The translations under genes were made by a program, and so were the position numbers. Shown piece by piece: positions 55,676 to 64,000 of a DNA stretch of 64,000 nt. The notes beneath the pieces were generated by a model, which did not search any database, had not been told where the DNA came from, and saw only the letters and a program-made list of their open reading frames with translations. This DNA comes from Termitomyces sp. T153. Taxonomy: Eukaryota > Basidiomycota > Agaricomycetes > Agaricales > Lyophyllaceae. The DNA lies in assembly GCA_018296165.2 (NCBI GenBank), contig JACKQL020000009.1, forward strand, positions 248,001 to 312,000, given 5' to 3'. Every line of letters starts with the position of its first letter. The first letter of the stretch is position 1.

Positions 55676-57140
55676 TAGGTTTCCTGCATGGCACTAGGCA
55701 GCATAGGAGCACATCAGTGCTCTCCATATCAACATTCCTTCAGTCCACCAGAACATCCCAGCCTCTCTGAGGCAGCCCACAGGCTCTGAGGCACCCCAAT
55801 TCCCTTTTCCCACTAACTCCCCTTATCTTCCACCCATTCTGATGACCAACCCTTCCACCAACACTAACTATGGACCCCCCACCCCTGGGGGACCCCTTTC
55901 CTCTTGATGGGCCCTGGGGCCTCCCCCGGGCAATGTGGGCCAACTCCCTGATGGCAGGCCTCCAAATGGCAGACCACTTAGAGAATGGGGCCTAGCCATG
56001 GACAACTTCCTCCCCCCCAGCATGGGACCAGAAACAACTACTATTACTACTACAATGCCAGACCCCCACTCTGAACTCAAAACACACAGGATGACACTTG
56101 TGACACACTGGCTTAGGAAGGAAAACTTGACATTTAAAAACCCAAACTCTTTACTGGCTGTGACCCCCAGAAGTGGTGCATTTTCCTAACCCAGTGTTTA
56201 ACTATATTCTAAGCTAAGCCCATTACCTTCCAGCTTGAGAGCTCATGTATAGCCTTTACTGCATCATATTTGCAGGGTATTATCTTTGACCATTACATGG
56301 CATTACTCTGGTTCAATCCCAATAACTCCATACTCTCCAACTGGCTTGCTTTCACCCAGGAATTCTCTAGTAAGTTTGGCATCTTTGATACTGTAACAGA
56401 AGTGGAAATAAATCTCTTCAACCTCCAAATGCATGACAATGAGCATTTCATGACCTTCATTGTACGATTCAAATGGGAAGCCTACAAAACCAGGTGGAAT
56501 TACAACACTCTCTGATTTGCCCTCAGTTGCACCCTGCCTCAGCAGATCAAGGACATCCTTCATCTTGCACCCAAGCAAACTACCTACAACAGATACAAGG
56601 CACTTGTTACCCAGGTCAACCAACATTACTGGGAAGACTGGAGCAAGAACATGGCATCCTGGACCTCATGGAACACCTCCAGCACCAACTAGCAGGCTAG
56701 GACAATCAACAGCAATCAGCCATTGATCCCTGTCAACCCTGCCAACCCCACACCTCTTCTCCTTCTGGGCCAAGGATCTTCCAGTGCCAATTGACTCCCA
56801 GAACAGCACCTACCTGCCCAACTCAATGCCACCAACCTCCACAAGGCCCCAGAACCCCTGGATGCCAACCCTGACAACCTTGAAGACACACCAGATTCTG
56901 CCAACAACACGGAAGCCTTATACACAAACAAGATTTGGGATAGGCTATGGATCAATGTATTAGAGAAGACTTAGGAAAGACAACACAAAGAGGGTGCATG
57001 CATCCTATGTAGTGAGCAGGGACACTTTATCCACAGTTGTCCTAAACAACAAGTGATGGGATGTGCTGTGTGGACAATCAACAAAGAAGACTGTGATTAC
57101 CAGTTTATGGAAAACAAGTCAGCAGTTTAGGTCTGGAAGA
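55676..57140 (+). pseudogene. Gypsy-A4 gag
   Basis: A Pro-rich start leads to a Tyr run (56037-56052), TLVTHWLRKENLTFKN (56095-56140), then the gag core LSNWLAFTQEFSSKFGIFDT (56336-56395). The zinc knuckle at 56995-57045 (CILCSEQGHFIHSC) is intact. The gag matches the minus-strand A2 copy throughout. Several stops and shifts break it. Confidence 0.7.
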
Positions 57141-58240
57141 TACACTAGATCATGGACCAGACCCTAATGTTTTCTCTGCCTTGGCCACACTTCTCTGTGC
57201 AACAGTACTTGCCCCAAACAACTTCCCAGCACACTTCCCCTCCCACTCCTCCACCACTCTCCTCCTCTGCATCACCCTTCTGTTCTCTGACAACTCTGTC
57301 CCCACACTAGTTGACAGCGGCACTATGGATAACTTCATTGACAAATCCCTGGCAGTGCTCACTCCCCACCACCTCCAATGCCTCCCCACTCCAATCCTCC
57401 TCAAGCTCTTTAACAGTGACCCTCCCCCCACTAGAGATATCACACACTGCCTGGACACAACTGTAACCTTTGCTAATGGATGACAGCAAGGACTCTAGCT
57501 ACTTGTTACAAAACTACACTCCTCTGCCCTTATTGTCTTGGGCTTTTTCTGGCTCCACTCCACCAATCCCCACATCAACTAGCCCAGCCTCCTCCTCCAC
57601 CTTGACTGGGACAACCCAACCAACTCCAGGCTAGTGCCCTTCAATGTCTCACTCCACTCTGAGAACCCTGAGACTACAATTGGCCAACCTCTGACTCCCC
57701 CACAGCTCTGCTCAAGGTCTGCACGGTCATTCATTATTAATATCTGACTTGACAGCTTGCCCAAGGTCCTCCCTGCCCTCATCAACAGCAGCACCTCTGG
57801 CACTTTCATTAGCAGTCAACTTGATCTCTGGTGCAATGACCTTGACAAACTCCTTGAGCTCCAACTCTTCAATGGAAGCCCCACCATGACAGGGATTATC
57901 CAGTACTATGACAACACTCTCACCCTTGACAATGACCTGCAGTTTCAGGCCCAGCTTCTTGTCACCCAACTCCCCCCATCAACTCCAATCATGCTCAGAC
58001 TTCTGTGGCTGCAAGCTGTCAACTCCAATATCAACTGGAAGAACCTCATCATGTAATTTCCCAGCCCCAAAGCAAGTCTAGCAGCTGCCATCCCCCTCCA
58101 TCTCCAGTCTATCTCAGGCTCCAATATCTCCAACCCCAGCATCAGCACTTCCAAAGCAACCCAAAGCCCCTCAACTTTTGACAGTGACCCAGAAGGTGAA
58201 GAAAATGCACCCCTGCCTTAGTCACCCTTAACTAAATCAC
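57141..58240 (+). pseudogene. Gypsy-A4 pol start: two tandem retropepsin-like domains
   Basis: The first domain has PTLVDSGTMDNFIDKSLAVL (57303-57355, DSG kept), TVTFANG and ALIVLGFFWLHSTNPHIN. The second, from about 57755, has LPALINSSTSGTFISSQLDL (NSS for DSG), LQLFNGSPTMTGI, LLVTQLPPSTPIMLRLLWLQ and NSNINW. Each has the full series active site, flap and ILG-like box of a retroviral-type protease. The second is probably inactive now. A Ser/Pro linker leads to RT. Confidence 0.7.
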
Positions 58241-59619
58241 AATGGCTGCCCCCCAACATACCCTGGAATTAATACAAAGGCCCATGGTACCCCAACCAGC
58301 AACATCTAAATCCTCCAATCAACTCCACTACCACTCCAGACTCAGCTGCTGCTGCCTTGTTGCCCACTCCTGTTGACTCCAGAAACCTTGACATTAAAAT
58401 CATTGGCACTGTCCCCTTTGCACACATCTTACAAGATGGCACCCCTGCCTTTCAGTTACAAATCATGCCAGCCCTACTCAAGAAACACCTCTATGCAGGA
58501 ACTACTCTACTAGAGTGCCAAATGGAGGAGCAGATTCTATACAAAGTAGTTCCACTGGAGTATCATGAATTTGCTGACATGTTCTCTGAAGGAAGTGCCA
58601 AGGAACTTCCTCTGCACTGCTCCTACAACCACAAGATTAACCTCAAAGATGGCACCTTGCTCCCATTTGGCAAGATCTACAACATGTCTGAGATTGAGCT
58701 CTGGGCCCTGAAGCAATACCTCAACAACATGCTCAGCAAGGGCTTCATATGCCTGTTGATCTCTGCTGCTGGTGCTCTGGTCTTGTTTGCCAAGAAGAAG
58801 CATGGATCACTCCAACTCTGTGTAGATTATCAGGGACTCAACAAAGTCACCAAAAAGAACCAGTATCCCCTCCCCCTGATTGGAGACCTCATCAACCATC
58901 TCCACAGTGCAAAGATCTATACAAAGATAGACCTCTGCTCTGGCTACAACAATGTCTGGATTGCTCCAGGACATGAATGGAAGACTGTCTTTTGCACCCA
59001 CTATGGCCTCTTTGAGTACCTAGTAATGCCTTTTGGAATGACTAACTCCCCCGCCACCTTCCAGTACTTCATGAATAACATCTTCCATGACATAAACAAC
59101 ATTTTTGTTATTGTGTACCTTAACAACATATTGATCTACTCAAATTTTCCAGAGGAGCATCTGGAGCACATCCACTGCATCTTAGAGCAACTCTGGAAGT
59201 ATAACCTCCATGCCAAACCTGAGAAATGCTCCTTCTACACAATGGAGGCTGAATACCTCAGAGTCATTGTCACTTCCAACAGCATGTGCATGGACCCCAC
59301 CAAAGTCAAAGATATACTCAACTGGCCCCTGCTATGGAACATCAAAGAAGTACAGTTGTTCCTATATTTTGCTAACTTTGACCACCAATTCATCAACAAC
59401 TACTCTGGGATCACCAAACCCCTCAACCAACTTATGTGGAAGGACACCCCTTGGAATTGGGATAGCAAATGCCAGAGTGTATTCCTCCTCCTCAAGAAAG
59501 CCTTCACCTCTGCTCCAGTCCTCTACCATTGTGACCCCTCTCTGCCAATCATGCTTGAATGTGACACCTCCAACTATGCCATTGCCAGAATACTCTCCCA
59601 GTCAGACTCCAGAGGCAAG
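58241..59619 (+). pseudogene. Gypsy-A4 pol, reverse transcriptase and start of RNase H
   Basis: An open frame of 447 codons (58357-59700) covers the [69 protein letters not shown] and VYLNNILIYSN (both Asp of YxDD are Asn). The connection and RNase H start (LECDTSNYAIARILSQS) follow. The element is cut at 59619 by an LTR-A without TSD; the last ~25 codons of the open frame belong to the LTR. Despite the long frame it is catalytically dead. Confidence 0.9.
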
Positions 59620-60774
59620 TGTCACGACTCACTCCCTGGACCTTTGCATGTCATTCCTAACCTGCCCACTCCCCCAGAGCCTCCCCCAATGCCTTGTTGA
59701 TCTCCCAAAACCATTGTCTACCCTCTGCACCCACCCTGGCTAACTCTGACACTTCTCCAGCAAACCCCAAGGGCCCCCTGGCCAGCTCCGATGTCTTCTC
59801 CACAGCTATCAATGCTTCTCCTGGCTCTCCTAAACTCCTGGAACCATTCCCTGACATTCCTGACTCCATCATTTGTCACCAGCCCATCAACTTGGTTCAC
59901 CCAACTCACTCCAGAGTATTCCAACTACCTCAGAATAGCCCATGTCCCCAACTGATCCCATCAAGATATCAATGCAGCCTGCCCTCTGATTACAACTGAC
60001 ACCCATCAACTCTACTGAGCCCCATCAAGCCCTGCTGCCACACCCACTGTCCTCCAGAGCACTCCAATAGCCAGTATATAAGTCATAGAGTAGCTCCTTG
60101 TACTCTAGTCTTGATATTACCAATTGCTTAACATTACCTTCTCTCTTGTGTTTTGTGTCCTGTGTTATGTTTCCTTTACTCTCAGTTTTCCAGTCTTGTC
60201 TTGTCTCTATTCTGTTATTGTCCTTGTTATCATTTTGTATCTCTGCCTAAATCTATTTTTGTTCCCATCTCAATCTCATCTCAACTCTGTCCTGCTCTGT
60301 CCTGCTCCATTTCATCCCATTTGATCTGTTTTCCTCCTTGTGCTCAAGTCCTTTTCAATTTTCTTAATGCTTTCATAAATTCTACACTTAAAATTACAAA
60401 CCTCAAGCATTCTTTAAACTAACTCTGGACCTCACTACTCACTCAGTTCCAAACTCCATCAACTTCCATTGATCCCCCACTAAGCTCCAGCTCTGCTCCC
60501 ATCACTTGTATAGCCTCTGCTTCTTCTGCACCCACAATACTCACTTATGGACTTCTACCTGACACCCTGCCAAGCCTGTTCCTTTCCCTGCAACTTGTCC
60601 TACACTCTTTCAGACCACCCCAGACTTGCTTGGATCACTTCCCATCACTTGTCCTTACAAGTTCCCCACAGTTAGAACTTCTCTGAGTGCCCAGTTACTG
60701 GTGCAGAGAATCATGTCTACCTAGTAAGGATTTGCCCAGTGCAGCTGAGCCCCCATGGTCAGCAGAACCTGACA
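59620..60774 (+). mobile_element. LTR-A, full length
   Basis: TGTCACGACTCAC ... CAGAACCTGACA, 1,155 bp, about 100 bp longer than its sisters. A TATA-like TATATAAGTCATAG is at about 60075. The flanks GCAAG and TGATA differ, and pol sequence does not resume on the right, so it joined A4 by recombination or a deletion. Confidence 0.85.
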
Positions 60775-61940
60775 TGATATCAAGACTCTCCCTTATCCTA
60801 TTCATAATGTCTGCAAGCAACTCTGCACACACTTCTGTTGGAACTCTTTACTGTCTATGGTTGTCCCATACCTGGAACCCACCTTGACTTGGTTGGCTCT
60901 GCCCAAACTACCAAGGCACATTGAATTGTGGACCTGACACCAAATGTCCCCTCTGCTCCAATCACACCCACACAAATGGCTCTCCCCACAGACCTCCTCT
61001 CCAACCCAACTCTGCACTCACCTCACTAACACCTCCTATGCTCTCCCCACCTTCTCCATCAGCTCCAGCTCCTATCAAAGGTTGATTACAACATCTCTGG
61101 ACCAGCACCCAACCCACCCTGGCAATAAATCTAGTGACTGCTTAATGACTTCTCCAGTGCAACATCTATGCCCTTCCTCAACAACAATAACAACTTCCAC
61201 TAAAGGAAATCACTTGTTGCATAGAAAACCAATCACCATCCCTGCTAGACAGCAAACAAGACCTCCAAGAACACACTTCCCCAAACCCCACCTTTAGACC
61301 CACTGACCCACTGCAACTCTACACATCATCAGGAATAAACCCAGCAAGTTTCCAACAGCACCAATTCTGCCCACAATACAGTAACAGAATTCCGCCACCT
61401 TGCCAGTAGAGCATCTGACCTCCACACCTCACTCACAACAACTCTGAAAGGCCCACCCCCATCCAACAACTCAAGATGCTACTCACCAAACCCAGAAGCC
61501 CACCCTCAGAATCAGCTGGGGCCCCTCAGTCAACTTGGCCATCACTTCCACCTAACATTTGGAAGGACCCAATGCCACCAACCCAACTCCAGCAACTCTG
61601 GAGCAAGGCACAAGAATCTCCAAGCCTGTAGGTGGCCAAGGAAGAAAGGAATATGCACCTCTGTCCTGCTCCTTGAAGCCCACCAACAACCTCTGAAGTC
61701 AACATGGAGAACCACAACACTCCAGCCCTCAATACAAAACAACTCTGGGCCCCTCTGCCACAACTACAACACCTTCCTCCATCCAATCCAGGACCTCCAA
61801 CATTGAAGATGCTCAATGCCACTCCTCTCTACACACTCACCAGCAGATGGGACCCCTACTCCCTGCCATCAGACTATGTCACCTCCAGCAAAAGAACCCC
61901 CAGCACAGAAGTCACTCCGCCAGAACAAACTATAGGGAAA
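60775..61940 (+). mobile_element. Decayed retroelement sequence, gag/protease-like
   Basis: No intact frame remains. Near 60915-60965 one frame reads GTLNCGPDTKCPLCSNHTHT, a Cys/His cluster, and Pro-rich linker-like sequence follows. CpG is almost absent. Its position before the Gypsy-A RT motif at 61955 suggests the front part of a Gypsy-A-like pol. Confidence 0.4.
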
Positions 61941-64000
61941 AAGAGAATCCCACACAAAGGAGTTCTCTTGGAGTACTCTGAACTTGCTGATATGTTCACA
62001 TAAGGAAGGGAGAAGCCCCACCATCACCTTTGAGACAGTACAGTGGACCCCACACCCAACCCTCTTGAGCCCAGGAAGCCCCAACAATAAAGGAAGTACA
62101 CTTGATATGCCCTTGAAGGATTTCTTCTGTCAAATGACTCAAGAGTCCCAATGACTCAGACAACCCTGTACCAGGTCCAAGAAGCCTCAACCCACCCCTA
62201 AGTTGCTCCAAACCCTTCCATGCAACTCTGGACTCTGGCAATACAACTCTGGAACCCCTGCTTCAACTCCAACATCCATCAAGAGGATCCATGATGCCAA
62301 CCCAACAACAATGCCCCTATAGCACCTACTCCACAAGGACAAATTATTAACTACCAGCTCTGTATTACCCTGCCCTTACACCAGAAGACCTCTATCAAAT
62401 AGGGACTACACCCCCAGAGTACTCAGAAACAAACCCCATACAAAGTAGTCTCTCTAGAATATCATTAAGTTGCTGATACTTCCCTCATGAAGTGAGTAGT
62501 GTTCTCCAATCACTACCTGCCTCAAGCCAACCTTGAGAAGACACCACTAACCCCACCTAACAGCACTGAAGAAAGTGCTGCCCCACCCATAACCAGCAAG
62601 AACATTACACACCACAACCCTAGCCATGGAGTCCCAGCCCCACTGCCATCCTACTCTTCTCCCCCAATAAATTGCTTCCCCAACAAAGGGATACTCTCTA
62701 GGACCCTCAAAGTAGTCTCCCCTGAATTCCACAACACCCCCAGCAAATCAGGCCACACCCAATGGAGATTGACCCAGATGCCAAGGATAATGAATGGCTC
62801 CTCCAACTCCACCCCAACAATCAAGGAACCAATGATGCCCTCCAAAGAGGTGGTACCTTTTTCTCTGATCAGAAACTTAGTTGATTGCCCCACAGTACCA
62901 AGACCTACTCTGCCTCCATTCATAGTGACCTCTAGACTGCTCTGGAGCATAAATGGAAGATTATTCTACCCCCCCTCCCCACAACCCCCTTAGAGTCTCT
63001 AGTAATGCTCCCATACAACTGACTCCCCCTGCCACCCTCCAGCACCTGTAGACAACCACTCACCAACATGAAATAAGTGACCTTGAATATCTGGACAATG
63101 GCCAGACCCATCCAAGCTCTTGGAGAACTACTAGAACTCACCCAGCTGGTCCAAGCATGATTCTGGGGGCCACAGCCACTTATTTCAACAACTCTGCCAC
63201 TCAGTGGTAATTTCCATTAAACATCTGCATGTTGTGCTGATTTGAATAAAGAGGAAAACTCCACTCTGGAACCTCCTCTTTGACCAGCGTCATCTCTGAC
63301 ACAACCCTACCAACAAGGCAACCCCTCCTCACATTGACTCTAGACCTCTGGTTCTTGCAATGGGAATGATGGACTGACAAAAACATGCCCTGGACTTCTT
63401 TCCCCACCCCGGACCACTTCCACAATCAACTCTAATAACAAATCACCCACCAAATAACCCCCACACTAACTCTGGGATGCTAACTCCCACTCTAAAGGAA
63501 GAAGCAAAGTTCTGAGCTCATCCAAATCCATCCCACCCTTCCCCATCAAAACTAGGAGAGCTCCACTAGCAAGTCAACACCCTGCCTACCCTGCACCATC
63601 TCTGCCATGAGCTCCACCCTGGAAAAGGACAAAAATCACTGCCTGAAGCTCCAAGCTCACCTCCAAATCACCACTGACCCAGCCCACCAAACCTAAAAGA
63701 ACTCTGCCAGCAAAGTCAACACTCTGCCAATCCTTGTGCTACCTCCATCTGCTAGCTCTGCCCTGGAAAGGGATAAAAACCCATCAACCCTTGCACTACC
63801 TCCATTTGCTGGCTCTGCCCTGGGAAGAGATGAAAACCCACCAACCCTTGCACCACCTCTGTTTCACTGGCCCCATGCAACTCTGCCAACAAGCCAACAA
63901 CCCCTAACCCTCAATATAATCCTTGATGCAACTCCGCCAACAAGCCAATAACCCTTAGACCCCCAATGCAACCTCCAACCCACATACTACCACCTGCCCT
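61941..64000 (+). mobile_element. Decayed Gypsy-A pol, related to 1-1797
   Basis: The EFADMFS motif occurs twice in decayed form (61955-62005 and 62435-62490). Bases 62265-63250 match 60-1090 of the left end in order: GATGCCAACCCA, a GGCTCCTC..CTCCACCCCAACAATC block, and RT and pre-integrase parts. It runs out of the window in a repeat-rich stretch. Confidence 0.6.
63725..63885. repeat. Three tandem copies of a ~56-bp unit
   Basis: Copies start at about 63729, 63786 and 63842, each with CCTTGC.CTACCTCC and TGCTGGCTCTGCCCTGG-like words. One copy of the same unit is at 1455-1497 on the left. They lie in the decayed pre-integrase region of Gypsy-A. Confidence 0.75.

Noticed and set aside
1..64000. 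Biosynthetic cluster, defence system or viral segment
   Set aside because: Apart from the kinase-like pair and a few unrecognised short ORFs, all coding similarity I can see belongs to LTR and non-LTR retrotransposons. I found no tRNA, rRNA or other operon-like grouping.

Overview
This window reads as a repeat graveyard from a filamentous fungus, most likely an Agaricomycete (Basidiomycota). The evidence is chromodomain-carrying Ty3/Gypsy elements, a LINE with endonuclease-RT-RNase H order, remnants of Ty1/Copia, very short (49 and 59 nt) GT-AG introns in the only intact genes, and no bacterial gene organisation. No rRNA, tRNA or CRISPR is visible. Labels such as Gypsy-A or LTR-B are my own names for families that recur inside the window; they are not database names.

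Layout. 1-5739: a heavily decayed Gypsy-A element split by a solo LTR-A. 5740-17122: a mosaic of Gypsy-B copies (B1, B2, B3), LTR-A, LTR-B and LTR-D pieces. 17740-20675: an island of ordinary, CpG-containing host sequence with one intact kinase-like gene (minus strand) and unrecognised ORFs. 21354-28930: minus-strand Gypsy-B gag, then minus-strand Gypsy-A2 carrying a nested solo LTR-F and a TAC/Tyr microsatellite. 28937-29185: LTR-E fragment. 29186-44768: one LINE on the minus strand, 8.5 kb without its inserts, with a poly(A) end and a candidate 7-bp target duplication. It is interrupted by a complete Gypsy-C (29982-36354, TSD ATTCT) and an internally deleted Gypsy-B5 (38034-38757, TSD GAGTC). 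45030-46973: a second, inverted copy of the kinase-gene segment. 46974-53282: Gypsy-A3 with its 3' LTR-A. 53283-55675: minus-strand Gypsy-B6 start, a Copia RT fragment and LTR-E. 55700-60774: Gypsy-A4 and an LTR-A. 60775-64000: decayed Gypsy-A material related to the left end of the window.

How it fits together. Almost all transposon sequence has lost CpG and gained TpG/CpA. Arginine codons have become Trp, Cys, Gln, His or TGA stop. The host-gene islands and, partly, Gypsy-C and LTR-E keep CpG, so CpG content acts as a rough relative clock and as a marker of which sequence has been silenced. Nesting gives an order: LINE before Gypsy-B5 and Gypsy-C; Gypsy-A before the LTR-A, LTR-F and LTR-B insertions into it.

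The most unusual signals are (i) an antisense gene in Gypsy-A, between pol and the 3' LTR, whose Cys motif, middle block and coiled-coil are shared by two diverged copies; (ii) two tandem retropepsin-like domains in Gypsy-A; (iii) an inverted pair of intact, intron-bearing kinase-like genes kept inside the repeat nest; and (iv) an extra upstream ORF in the LINE.
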